Shown piece by piece: positions 36,155 to 44,880 of a stretch of DNA of 64,000 bases; the stretch's first letter is position 1, and every line of letters starts with the position of its first letter. The notes beneath the pieces were generated by a model that saw only the letters and a program-made list of their open reading frames with translations, did no database searches and was not told the origin of the DNA. The DNA lies in NCBI GenBank assembly GCA_947586255.1, contig CANPXP010000006.1:30992-94991 (forward strand). Direction: 5' to 3'. Source of the stretch: an uncultured Lachnospiraceae bacterium (GTDB lineage Bacteria > Bacillota > Clostridia > Lachnospirales > Lachnospiraceae). A program made the translations under genes and the position numbers.

Positions 36155-37738
36155 CTATACCCGTTTTATTTCAACGCGCATTTCCAGTCTGCCAAGCTTT
36201 ATGACGTTCCCCGAAAAGATTTCCGCCTCCGTCACTACCCTGTCGCCATTGAGATATGTATAGTTGGACGACTGCAGATCTTTAATATAGAATCTGCCGT
36301 CTCTCACCGAAATCTCACAGTGCCGCCCGGAGACCGATTTATCATAATCCAGTACAATGTCACAGCTTTCCGCCTTGCGTCCTACGACAACCGTCCGATC
36401 CAGAGGCGCCGCATAGCTTCTGCCAGCGCTGTGGATGTCCGTCAGGCTCACCTGATATGCCGCTGCCGTCGGCAGGATCAGCAGCGTCTCGCCATCTCCG
36501 ACATCGCCCGCACTGTCAAGCATTTCGGTAAGCTGCCCCGCATCTTCCGTCTCCGCTCCCCAGTGATTCAGGATCTGATCGTCAAAGGATTTAAATTCTT
36601 CTTTATCTTCCTTCTTCCCTTTTCTCCTGATCAGAAATACGACGGCGGACACGCCCGCTGCCGCTGCCAGAAGGACTGCCGCCAGAATAAACGGCATATA
36701 ACTATGCTTTCGGGGCGGTGTGCTCTGCGGTGCAGGCTGCAGCTCCGGTTCGATCTGTTCCGCCGTTCCGCTTTCTTCCGGCAGGACCGGCTCCGTCTCT
36801 TCCTCCTGCACGGGTTCGCTGTCCGTTTCCTCCTCGGCTGCCACCTGGGGCATAGTTACCTCCGCAGTCAATGTCTGAGAATCCGCCGTCGTAATCTTGA
36901 CCGTCTTCACGCTGCCGTCCATAAGCGGCGCCGGAGGCGTAATCACCAGACGCACAATATCGCAGTCCTGTCTGAGCGCTTCCGAGATCTCCAGGACATC
37001 TTCCGTTTCGTCCAGCAGGAAGGCTTCGGCCGACGTCATCCTGCTCAGCGCGAACATATTTTCCAGTTCTTCATTATTGTTTTTGCCGGCGCTCCCGATT
37101 GTATAGACCGGAATCGCGACCTCCTTGAGCAGAGAGTACAGTTCGTCCTTCGTATAGCCGAGGGACTTATTGTCTACTCCGTCCGATATGATAACGATCC
37201 TCTGGTATACATCCTCCTCAGGCTGTACAAACTGTTCTCTGATCACTTCATATAATACGTCGGTCAGATAAGTCTCCTGATCTTCATAAGCGATGCTGTC
37301 TATCGCCTGCCGCAGCGTGGCGTAGTCGCCGGTATAATCCGCTACCACATGGAGCTCTTCACTAAAAGTCGCGATACAAAGCTCCTCCTGATTGAGTCTG
37401 TCCGCAATCAGATCCTGCAGAAGCCGCCCCGTCTTCTCTCTGTTCTCCTCCGATATGGAGACGGAATTGTCCACCATCACCAGCGTCTTCATCGGTACAT
37501 CCAGCGCGGAGATCGGCTCCATATCATATTGATCCACCGCGGCGGTCGCAATCTGCACCGCCGGTTCTTCCGTCTCCGCATCCATGCCTCTGATGTAGAG
37601 CGATATCTGTTCATCCAACGTGTGAGATTCCAGAACGGCCGCCGTACCTGAGGCCAAAGCCGGAACGCCAAGCCGGAGGCCGACTGCCAGAACACAGATA
37701 GTGCATTTTAAAATTTTATTCATGATTTTGGTTTTCAT
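36155..37738 (-). CDS. Membrane-anchored VWA-FHA protein
   Basis: A 527-residue protein. A signal peptide (about 1-30, ending PALASG) precedes an extracytoplasmic von Willebrand factor A domain (about 75-260) with an intact MIDAS: DNSVS, a central Thr-containing loop, and SDGVDN. A Pro/Glu-rich linker and one helix (about 346-370) lead to a cytoplasmic FHA domain (about 440-520) with GRKAESCDIVLD, SGRHCEI and LQSSNYTYLNG. Such a protein could couple an external metal-dependent ligand contact to recognition of phosphothreonine made by the locus kinases. The start overlaps the DUF4176-type gene by 23 bases; an ATG five codons later is an alternative. Confidence 0.88.
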   Translation of the reverse strand: MKTKIMNKILKCTICVLAVGLRLGVPALASGTAAVLESHTLDEQISLYIRGMDAETEEPAVQIATAAVDQYDMEPISALDVPMKTLVMVDNSVSISEENREKTGRLLQDLIADRLNQEELCIATFSEELHVVADYTGDYATLRQAIDSIAYEDQETYLTDVLYEVIREQFVQPEEDVYQRIVIISDGVDNKSLGYTKDELYSLLKEVAIPVYTIGSAGKNNNEELENMFALSRMTSAEAFLLDETEDVLEISEALRQDCDIVRLVITPPAPLMDGSVKTVKITTADSQTLTAEVTMPQVAAEEETDSEPVQEEETEPVLPEESGTAEQIEPELQPAPQSTPPRKHSYMPFILAAVLLAAAAGVSAVVFLIRRKGKKEDKEEFKSFDDQILNHWGAETEDAGQLTEMLDSAGDVGDGETLLILPTAAAYQVSLTDIHSAGRSYAAPLDRTVVVGRKAESCDIVLDYDKSVSGRHCEISVRDGRFYIKDLQSSNYTYLNGDRVVTEAEIFSGNVIKLGRLEMRVEIKRV

Positions 37739-38030
37739 CCTGTGTTTTTTCTTTGCCTCTGATGTCTGCCAGCGCCTGATCTATGCGAACCTTAAAAGCC
37801 ATCTGTTCCTGATCCTGATATCCGACGAAAAAGATAGATGCTATCTGATCGGAATTGAACAGAAACGTCTGATCGGGCCCCAAAAAGCCTTCCGGATATA
37901 CGCAGCCGACATAGTCATAAATCTTATCAGGATCATCTGCGGCCACCTGCGCAAAGCCTGTGATCATCAGCTTTTTTGTGCTGTTTTTTAAAAGCACAAC
38001 TGAACCGATCGGCAATAAACCTGTAAACAT
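37716..38030 (-). CDS. DUF4176-type type VII accessory protein
   Basis: A 104-residue soluble protein. LLPIGSVVLLKNSTKKLMITG and YDYVGCVYPEG are the recognisable core of DUF4176, a small family found beside WXG100/LXG genes in Bacillota. The C-terminus is charged. AGGAGG lies 8 bases upstream of the ATG. It sits between the effector-like gene and the VWA-FHA gene. Its biochemical role is not established. Confidence 0.75.
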   Translation of the reverse strand: MFTGLLPIGSVVLLKNSTKKLMITGFAQVAADDPDKIYDYVGCVYPEGFLGPDQTFLFNSDQIASIFFVGYQDQEQMAFKVRIDQALADIRGKEKTQDENQNHE

Positions 38031-38065
38031 GATCTCATTCCTCCTGTTTCCGTTTTACTGTAATC

Positions 38066-39277
38066 TTACCATATTTTTAGCTTACTCAACACACTTTTTG
38101 CCATACCCTTTGCCGCTTTTTTGACTGCCTTCAAAGTTCCCTCATAGTCGATGGAAACGCTGAAGCTCAAACCCAGTCCAACCGAAGCTCCGAGGTCACA
38201 CTCTATCTTGCCTCCGCCGATAGACACGTTGGCGTGTGCGCCGATGCCGACATTGACACTTGCCGACGCCTTCGCCTCCGTTCCCAGCACCGTCACGCCG
38301 CCCTGCGCTTTGGCATCAACCAGAATCGCCTCCGCGCTCGCGTTCACTGACGCATGAGGATCAAAACTCCCGTCGTCTCCCATAAGACCCGCGGACGCGT
38401 CAACCTCTCCGGACACTTTGCCTGCCGTGATATGGCCGTCCGCTTTCGCGCCGAGCCATTCGTTGCCGACCGCATACGTTCCTACAACCTCCGCCGCCGT
38501 GAAGCCGGCTCCCATCTTCGCCTCAATATGCGGTGCAAATACCGGGTTCCCGTCCTCATCTTTTTCGAACAGAGCGCCCGACGCATCCGCGTATGCCTGA
38601 TAGGCTCCCACATGAACTCCCAGAGAGCCGTGCTCGCCGGAAATCTGATTCTCATATAAGCTGCCCTTCGCTTCGGCATGCGCTTTAAACCCTGATTTTT
38701 CGGCGATGGAATTCTTAATATTATCCAGGAATTCCCCGCACGCTTCCCCATTCTGCATGAAAATCGCGGGAAGCCCGCAAAGCAGCCGACCCTGGGTTTC
38801 AAAAAAATCGTCGTATTCATGTATCATCTTCACATAATAATACATGTCCTGCATGCGGGCGTACCATAAATCACCGAACGCATCGTTATCGTATCCGTTC
38901 AGCATTTTGTCCAGATACGTACTCAGCTTTTTGAGATCAGAAGTTTTTGAAGCCGGAGACGAATGATCCAATGTGCTCAGGAACCCGGGCGCGCCACCAT
39001 AGGGCGCACCCAGAATCGCCTGCTCAGTCCGCTCATATGTATGATATACATTCTGAAGCGCAGACCGCATACCATTCATACTGTGTCCACACGCCGATAT
39101 CTGCCCGGTAATCCGGTTCAGACGGTTCTTCAGACCGGCAGCCGCCGCAATTTGAAATCCCAAAGAATCACCGATTTTCTGCGTTTCATTTTCAAGCGTC
39201 TGCAAATCTCCGACCAGTTTTGCTTCAGCGTCGATAACCGTTTGGACATGATTCGCTTTTATCGAAAATTGTGCCAT
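38066..39277 (-). CDS. Large WXG/LXG-like protein, possible type VII substrate
   Basis: A 403-residue protein. The first 190 residues are predicted helical with heptad character (AQFSIKANHVQTVIDAEAKLVGDLQTL...), as in the N-terminal export domains of LXG-type substrates. Residues 205-385 are Ala/Gly-rich with alternating small residues (AHAEAKGS, VGAYQAYADASG, NVGIGAHANVSIG), suggesting stacked beta strands. The last 20 residues form a cationic amphipathic tail (KAVKKAAKGMAKSVLSKLKIW). No nuclease or ADP-ribosyl motif is visible. The start may be this ATG or a TTG six codons upstream. It follows six WXG100 genes. The effector role is inferred. Confidence 0.65.
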   Translation of the reverse strand: MAQFSIKANHVQTVIDAEAKLVGDLQTLENETQKIGDSLGFQIAAAAGLKNRLNRITGQISACGHSMNGMRSALQNVYHTYERTEQAILGAPYGGAPGFLSTLDHSSPASKTSDLKKLSTYLDKMLNGYDNDAFGDLWYARMQDMYYYVKMIHEYDDFFETQGRLLCGLPAIFMQNGEACGEFLDNIKNSIAEKSGFKAHAEAKGSLYENQISGEHGSLGVHVGAYQAYADASGALFEKDEDGNPVFAPHIEAKMGAGFTAAEVVGTYAVGNEWLGAKADGHITAGKVSGEVDASAGLMGDDGSFDPHASVNASAEAILVDAKAQGGVTVLGTEAKASASVNVGIGAHANVSIGGGKIECDLGASVGLGLSFSVSIDYEGTLKAVKKAAKGMAKSVLSKLKIW

Positions 39278-39354
39278 CTCTTTTACCGTATCCAATCCAT
39301 TTATATATTATCTGACCGTGCACAAGCCGGCGCGCCTGCCTATAAGCAGATATC

Positions 39355-39669
39355 TTATGAAATAACATCCCCTGCCAGGCTGCTTCCGATTTCAATATTG
39401 GCATTCTCCGCGGTGATATACTGCTGCGCCATCTCGTTCAGATCTTTGACATGCTCCTGTATCATGCGATACATTTTGTCCATATCATCCTGCAGCTGAT
39501 GAAACTTGGTATTGTATGTAGTCGCCGCCTCGCCTTCCCATACAGACCGCAGGCTGTCAATGATAGAAACCATATTGTCCGTCAGGGACTTCACCTGATT
39601 TCCCGTTCCGTTGAACTCGTCCGCCGTACTGATCAGTTTCTGGGGATCCACTTTAATGATGCCATCCAT
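39355..39669 (-). CDS. WXG100-family protein A
   Basis: A 104-residue helical-hairpin protein with the central WEG turn (SVWEGEAATTY) and the C-terminal export-type motif YITAE (YxxxE). This is the canonical layout of ESAT-6/EsxA-like substrates. AAGGAG precedes the ATG. It is the last of six small consecutive genes and immediately precedes the LXG-like gene, so it may be its partner. Confidence 0.88.
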   Translation of the reverse strand: MDGIIKVDPQKLISTADEFNGTGNQVKSLTDNMVSIIDSLRSVWEGEAATTYNTKFHQLQDDMDKMYRMIQEHVKDLNEMAQQYITAENANIEIGSSLAGDVIS

Positions 39670-39715
39670 AATTCCTCTCTCCTTTTCTTATCAAATAGTT
39701 AAATACCGGTTGCGA

Positions 39716-40015
39716 TCAATAGGTTCTGCTCTGGGCTGTAGACACATTCTGCGTCTCGGCCATATCGTACTTTGCAGCGATATTTTCCAATGCCACGCAA
39801 TACTGCTCGATCAGATTGTAGAAATTGTCCATCTGCGCCTTGTCGTTCTTGAACGCCGTGTCAAAGGCATTTCTCGCGGACCCCTCCCACATACTGATCA
39901 GCGCGCCTTCCTGCGTCTCCAGATTGCCCGCCTGCGTCTTGAACTGCGCGTTAAGCTCGCGAAGCTCCGACGACTTTGCTTTTAACTCCGATGATGTTAC
40001 CTGAAAAGCTGCCAT
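39716..40015 (-). CDS. WXG100-family protein B
   Basis: A 99-residue protein with two predicted helices joined at MWEGSARNAF (WEG) and a C-terminal YDMAE export motif. AGGAGG is placed 7 bases before the ATG. It is part of the six-gene WXG cluster. EsxA/EsxB-like proteins form heterodimers, so the paralogs here may pair with each other. Confidence 0.88.
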   Translation of the reverse strand: MAAFQVTSSELKAKSSELRELNAQFKTQAGNLETQEGALISMWEGSARNAFDTAFKNDKAQMDNFYNLIEQYCVALENIAAKYDMAETQNVSTAQSRTY

Positions 40016-40066
40016 GTTTCTTCCTCCTTTGAAATTGTATGATAAATATTTATAAAAATATTATCC

Positions 40067-40378
40067 TCAGTATTTTCTCTCCTGCGCTATCACCAGCGCA
40101 GCCATCTCCGCGTCGTACATACGCTTCGCTATCGTTCTGATTTCCGATGCCACGGCATACAGAGACTTGGCGGTTCCGTTCATTTTGTCCTGCAGTGAAC
40201 TGCCCTTGGACAAATACAGCTCCGCATTTTCACCTTTCCAGCCAACCGAGAGATTCTGCATGATATCTCCAAACTCCGCAGTTGACAGCTTACTTAATTT
40301 TTCCGCTATGGCATCAATCTTATCCGCCTGCCCCAGCGCCTTCTTGAAATCAAACTCAATCTGTTCCCGTGTCGCCAT
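40067..40378 (-). CDS. WXG100-like protein C
   Basis: A 103-residue protein with a WKG turn (VGWKGENAELY) between two helices. It lacks a clear YxxxE/D tail; MYDAEM is at the corresponding place. The N-terminal helix contains the basic FDFKKALGQADKID. This could be the partner half of a heterodimer whose mate provides the export motif. Confidence 0.82.
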   Translation of the reverse strand: MATREQIEFDFKKALGQADKIDAIAEKLSKLSTAEFGDIMQNLSVGWKGENAELYLSKGSSLQDKMNGTAKSLYAVASEIRTIAKRMYDAEMAALVIAQERKY

Positions 40379-40387
40379 ACTCTTCTC

Positions 40388-40714
40388 CTAACTGATAATG
40401 TCTCCCGGCAGTTCCGCCGCCATAGACTGCACCGCCGCCTCCGCTGTCTCGTAAGTCTGCGCCATCGACATCAGATCCTGCGGATGTTCTTTCAGCCGGC
40501 GCATCATATCGTCAATCTGCGGCTTCTGCTCCTGATAGATCTTTCTGTGAAGTTCGCCCGCCTCACCGATCCAATAATAAGAAGTCCTGCCGACGATAGC
40601 CTCCATCTGTTCAAAGCACTCCGCCATCTTCTGAATACTGGCCGAGACAGTTTCCGCTTTGCTGTTGAGCACCGCCGGATTCACCTTGATCTGCACTTCC
40701 CCCAAAATCGCCAC
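40388..40714 (-). CDS. WXG100-family protein D
   Basis: A 108-residue protein with a WIG turn (YYWIGEAGELH) and a C-terminal YETAE motif. It starts with GTG, with AGGAGG 6 bases upstream. The ending ELPGDIIS resembles the ending LAGDVIS of protein A, which suggests a duplication within the cluster. Confidence 0.86.
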   Translation of the reverse strand: MAILGEVQIKVNPAVLNSKAETVSASIQKMAECFEQMEAIVGRTSYYWIGEAGELHRKIYQEQKPQIDDMMRRLKEHPQDLMSMAQTYETAEAAVQSMAAELPGDIIS

Positions 40715-40725
40715 GATATCTCCTC

Positions 40726-41031
40726 CTATACACTGATTGCCGAAACAATACCATGAACTTCATTCTCGCAGATATTGTACTGATCCCTCGCATACTCCAT
40801 GCTCCCTATCAGCGACGCCACCGTGCTGCACATACTTTTGGCATTCTCATAGTCATTGCCAAACTGCCGGACAAACTCGGCATTTGCCGGTCCGTCCCAC
40901 ATCGTGTCCAGCTCGACCACCTGGCTGAACATTTCTTCCAGCTGCGTTTTCGTCTCCGCAAGCACAGATCGCAGTCCGTCTATATCGCTCGCCAGCGTAG
41001 ACGTATTGATCCCGATTTCTCTAAACGCCAT
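40726..41031 (-). CDS. WXG100-family protein E
   Basis: A 101-residue protein with a WDG turn (TMWDGPANAEF) and the C-terminal YNICE motif. It is contiguous with its neighbours (11 and 17 bases). The predicted helix-turn-helix hairpin is typical of the family. Confidence 0.88.
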   Translation of the reverse strand: MAFREIGINTSTLASDIDGLRSVLAETKTQLEEMFSQVVELDTMWDGPANAEFVRQFGNDYENAKSMCSTVASLIGSMEYARDQYNICENEVHGIVSAISV

Positions 41032-41048
41032 CCCATGTCACTTCCCTT

Positions 41049-41399
41049 CTATATACCGTCTAATATATCCGCTATGGCGGAGAACCGATTCATCCCTGTC
41101 TCTCGCTGCGCATATGTGACAACACTCTGTTCTGCATTGCCGCAGACTCTGTTCTCACAGCTCATATAGTACAATAACGCTTTGTTCAATGCCTGCGCCA
41201 TCTGCCTCAGGATCATATCCTCGGTATCCAGCTGCACACGCAGATGTTCCAGCTTCGTAACCGCTTCACCCATAGCGGAAAGACTCTTCAGTTCACTGAT
41301 CGCCCCGTCCAGTTCCATTCCCTGTGCAGACAATTCCGATGTCTCCCTCTCCATACGGTTACATTCCTGAACCATCTGCTCCGCCATCACGTTAAACAT
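41049..41399 (-). CDS. WXG-cluster helical protein F without the WXG turn
   Basis: A 116-residue all-helical protein in the same gene string. It has no Trp-X-Gly turn; the mid-region reads LSAMGEAVTKLEHL. It does keep a YMSCE motif in the second helix, like the other members. It ends MNRFSAIADILDGI. It may be a degenerate WXG paralog or a chaperone-like partner. GGAG is 6 bases upstream of the ATG. Confidence 0.75.
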   Translation of the reverse strand: MFNVMAEQMVQECNRMERETSELSAQGMELDGAISELKSLSAMGEAVTKLEHLRVQLDTEDMILRQMAQALNKALLYYMSCENRVCGNAEQSVVTYAQRETGMNRFSAIADILDGI

Positions 41400-41411
41400 T
41401 GGTCACTCCAT

Positions 41412-41660
41412 CTATACCATAATCAGACTGTTTCCATTATGAATTCCCTCGGCCGCCAGAGACAAATTCTTCCTTAAGATTCGTTTATCTTCTCTGGTAC
41501 ACAACATTAAATCCTCTATTCTGCCCACAATTTTGCAATGTTCCTTCTGTCCGATCAGCTCGCCGATCTCCTCTATGATCGCACTGATCTTTTCCTCTTC
41601 ATCCAGCTGAAAATCATAAACATTGCCAACTGCCGGCACATACACGTCAACCAGTATCAT
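41412..41660 (-). CDS. EsaB/YukD-like ubiquitin-fold protein
   Basis: An 82-residue protein. The start MILVDVYVPAVGNVYDFQLDEE and the end AAEGIHNGNSLIMV match the strand pattern of YukD/EsaB, the small ubiquitin-like component of Bacillota type VII systems. EsaB influences secretion or transcript levels in staphylococci (family knowledge). It lies between the LRR kinase gene (5-base gap) and the WXG cluster. Confidence 0.75.
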   Translation of the reverse strand: MILVDVYVPAVGNVYDFQLDEEEKISAIIEEIGELIGQKEHCKIVGRIEDLMLCTREDKRILRKNLSLAAEGIHNGNSLIMV

Positions 41661-41665
41661 GCCTG

Positions 41666-44600
41666 TTACTCCTCCAGATCTCCGTAATCCTCCTCATAAT
41701 TTTCGAGGAAAGAAATCGGGGAATAGTCCGTAATTTCATTGTCCTCTATATACAGAGTCGTCAAATTGGTCAGATTTCCCAGCGGGCTGATATCCTGAAT
41801 ACGATTGCCGTCCAGATCCAGCACCTTGAGTCCGCGCAGCCCGCTCAGAGCGCTGATATCATCAATGCTGTTCCCGGCCGCCGTCAGTTCCTTCAAAGCC
41901 GTCAGATCGCTCAGCGCCGAGATATCGCTGACCTGGTTGTCATCCAGATACAGATACTCCAGTCCGCTCAGATTCTGCAAGGCTCCGATATCCTCGATCT
42001 CATTGTCGCTCAGCATTGCCACCTTCAGGTCGCCCATGCCGGCAAGAGCGCTGATATCACTGATATCGTTCGCGTACAGATTCAATATCTCCATATGGGA
42101 CATGCCCGCAAGCGCGCTGATATCCGTGATTCCTATATCGGACAGATACAGCTCACGCAGGTTCGTCAAATCATCCAATATGCCGACGTCTCCGGCTGCA
42201 AATAGTTCACCGCAGTCATTCAGATTCAGATACTCCAGATTCTTCATATCTGCCAAATACTCCGCTCCGGCAATGCTGTGTCCGGCCAGTCCGAGATGCT
42301 CCAGACCCGTCAAGCCGCCGATATCGCCGATATCCCAGGATTCCTCATCCGAGCCGCTGTAGGAACCGAGTTCCAGATATTTTAACCCCGTCATGTCCTG
42401 CAGCGGAGCAATCTCGACAATATGGTTTTCTCCCAGATCCAGATATTCCAGATCAGACAGACCGCTCAGATCCTCAATATCGCTGATATCATTATCCTGT
42501 AATTCCAAGTGCGTCAGGCCGCTCAGCTCACTGAGAATATACAATTCGTCTCCGATCCCGAAACCGTTCATGCGCAGCGCCTGAAGCTCCGGCAGTTCTT
42601 CCAGCGCGCTGAGATCGTCATAATTTGCAATGTCATTGCCCGACAGATCCAGCTCGCGCAGATGGTCAAAACCTTCCAGCGGGCTGATATCGCCCAGAGG
42701 ATTGTCCCGCAGTTCCAGCACTTCCAGACCGGTCAATCCGCTGATCAAAGACAGATCGTCCATATTGGTGTTGTTCAGGCGAAGTACCTTGAGCCCTGAC
42801 AGATCCTCCAGCGCACTCAGGTTCTCTATCATATGAATATCATTGCCAGACAGATCCAGTTCTCTTAAATTCGGCATACTGGAGACGCCGCTGATATCTG
42901 TCAGATAGTCGTCGGTAACTTCCAAAATCTCCAGATCAGCCCGCTCGGTGTCCGCGCCGATGGCGCCCATTCCCATGTGATTCAGTCTGAGCACTTTCAC
43001 GTCGGGAATTTGTCCCGTCTGTACCTGCAGACTGTCTAATTTCAGTTCCTCCAGGCTCTCCATATCACACAGCGGCGTGAGATCACTGATAGCCAGGCCG
43101 CTCAGTTCCAGCTTCTCAAGCTGTCCCAGACCGCTCAGCGCATCGACGTCCAACGGCTGGCCGTATTCATCCGCGTTTTCTCTGATGACCAGTTCCTTTA
43201 AGCCTGTAAAATACTGCAGATCCTCCAGCGTTCCTATCCTGTTCGCGCCGCTCGATTCATCATCGCCAAAGTCGCTGTCCCATTCCAGTTCCGGCGAAGA
43301 CTCTATGCGGCCGTTGACGATACAGAGCGATTCCATACCGCTCACCTCGCTCATTGAGACAGCCTCGCCTTCCTCCTTGCCCAGGTATGTCTGAACCATA
43401 CTTTCAAGCGCGGGATCCTGCCACTCTATTGCGGTATCGTTCATCAGGTCGTTCACATCGACGTCCTCGACAGGCGCCACATCCATATCGATATCGGGAT
43501 TCTCTTCCAGCTCCACATCATCGCTTTCCCCCGAGAGCTCCGCCACATCGATGTCAATATCCGGATTCTCCGGTAATATGAGCAGATAAGTGGACCTGAT
43601 ATACAGGGCGACGGCCACTCCGATGATGATGACTGCCAGGCCGATTCCTCCGCCGATCAGAACGGGCTTTTTACTGAAAAAGGCTTTCGGTCCGGAGGAT
43701 TTCTTCGCGGGCGGCGTCTGTTCCTGCCCGGTCGCCTGCTGCTCCTTTGCGGCAGCGCTCTCCGCCTGTACGGCGCTCTGCGCCTGCTGCGGATTTGTTC
43801 TGTTGTTCTCCGTCTCGTTGATGATAAGCGTCTTATCTTCCGACTCGTTCATTTCTGTTCTCCTCTCTTCTATCTGTTCTAATGCGGCGCGCATCTGCGA
43901 TGCGTCCGTGAAACGCTCTTTCGGATCAAACGCGCATGCCCGGCCGATCACGTCGTTCATGGCATCACTGACTCCCGCCAGACGCGGGAATTTCTCTCCG
44001 TCCAGCCTTCTTCGCTGCGCATTCTCCTTATCGCTGAAGGTGATGGCCTGCGGAGCCGGCGGCATGAACGGCGCCCTGTTATCATTTAAAAGTCTGTAGA
44101 GCACAACACCCAGCGAATAGATATCCACCGTGGAATCATACTGCTCTCCTCTGTATATTTCCGGCGCCATATAACTGACAGTGCCCTTTTTGGACAAGCC
44201 CGACATTGTCTTCTCCACCGTTCTCGCAACACCGAAATCGCCCAGCTTGTAATCGCCCAATTCCGATACGAATATATTCTCAGGTTTGATATCCCTGTGA
44301 ATCACATGATATCTCCGGCACAGTTCCAGCGCTCTGCATATATCGGTTCCCACCTTGCATACTTCTCTTTCGCTCAGGCGGCGGCCTTTGAGATACTCTG
44401 TCATCGGAGTCAGGAGTTCCATTCTGATCAGAATCTCCCAGCCGACCCCCTCATCTTTCTGCAGCACCTTATGATCTTCATAGGCAACGATATTGGTATT
44501 GCCTTTCAGCTTTTCCATCAGAGAAAACTCTTCTACAAATTCCTCGACAATTCCATGAAAATAGTTTGTCGCGCCGGCCTCGTCCATGCCTTCCGACAAA

Positions 44601-44767
44601 AGTTCATCCACTTCCCCCTTGTCCGAGGGGATGGTGACAACCTTGAGCGCCGCCTTGTATACCCTGCCCATGTCATTGCGCTGGATTTCATATACTTTTC
44701 CAAACGAGCCCTCGCCCAACTCCCGTATAATATGCCATTCCGGCCATATATTTTCCAAAGCTGTCAT
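41666..44767 (-). CDS. Ser/Thr kinase with LRR ectodomain
   Basis: A 1033-residue receptor-like kinase. The kinase domain (about 10-290) has LGEGSFGKVYE, ALKVV, HRDIKPENI, DFGVAR and SYMAPEIY, all catalytic residues present. A Gln/Glu-rich linker and one helix (about 367-390) lead to an acidic spacer and an extracellular run of some 20 leucine-rich repeats (from about 515 to the end), many reading sDISaLagmshLeiLnLyaNdI. The LRR end (DYSPISFLENYEED) and the WQDPALESMVQTYLG spacer match the TPR-LRR protein. The ATG 6 bases after GAGGAGG is used; a longer frame reaches 44818. A PP2C gene lies just upstream. Confidence 0.92.
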   Translation of the reverse strand: MTALENIWPEWHIIRELGEGSFGKVYEIQRNDMGRVYKAALKVVTIPSDKGEVDELLSEGMDEAGATNYFHGIVEEFVEEFSLMEKLKGNTNIVAYEDHKVLQKDEGVGWEILIRMELLTPMTEYLKGRRLSEREVCKVGTDICRALELCRRYHVIHRDIKPENIFVSELGDYKLGDFGVARTVEKTMSGLSKKGTVSYMAPEIYRGEQYDSTVDIYSLGVVLYRLLNDNRAPFMPPAPQAITFSDKENAQRRRLDGEKFPRLAGVSDAMNDVIGRACAFDPKERFTDASQMRAALEQIEERRTEMNESEDKTLIINETENNRTNPQQAQSAVQAESAAAKEQQATGQEQTPPAKKSSGPKAFFSKKPVLIGGGIGLAVIIIGVAVALYIRSTYLLILPENPDIDIDVAELSGESDDVELEENPDIDMDVAPVEDVDVNDLMNDTAIEWQDPALESMVQTYLGKEEGEAVSMSEVSGMESLCIVNGRIESSPELEWDSDFGDDESSGANRIGTLEDLQYFTGLKELVIRENADEYGQPLDVDALSGLGQLEKLELSGLAISDLTPLCDMESLEELKLDSLQVQTGQIPDVKVLRLNHMGMGAIGADTERADLEILEVTDDYLTDISGVSSMPNLRELDLSGNDIHMIENLSALEDLSGLKVLRLNNTNMDDLSLISGLTGLEVLELRDNPLGDISPLEGFDHLRELDLSGNDIANYDDLSALEELPELQALRMNGFGIGDELYILSELSGLTHLELQDNDISDIEDLSGLSDLEYLDLGENHIVEIAPLQDMTGLKYLELGSYSGSDEESWDIGDIGGLTGLEHLGLAGHSIAGAEYLADMKNLEYLNLNDCGELFAAGDVGILDDLTNLRELYLSDIGITDISALAGMSHMEILNLYANDISDISALAGMGDLKVAMLSDNEIEDIGALQNLSGLEYLYLDDNQVSDISALSDLTALKELTAAGNSIDDISALSGLRGLKVLDLDGNRIQDISPLGNLTNLTTLYIEDNEITDYSPISFLENYEEDYGDLEE

Positions 44768-44880
44768 GCTGTTCCTCCTCAAATCCGCACGTCCATCGAT
44801 ATCACTGTAATATAACATCGCGGCAATGTTCCGATTATCTGACAGACTACCTGTCTATCGGGACAAAATGCACTTTTTCC

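Noticed and set aside
41700..43260. Possible CRISPR-like or minisatellite array from recurring CTGATATC-like words
   Set aside because: The recurrence reflects 21-22 residue LRR coding repeats (Asp-Ile-Ser); units are diverged and in frame, with no spacers.
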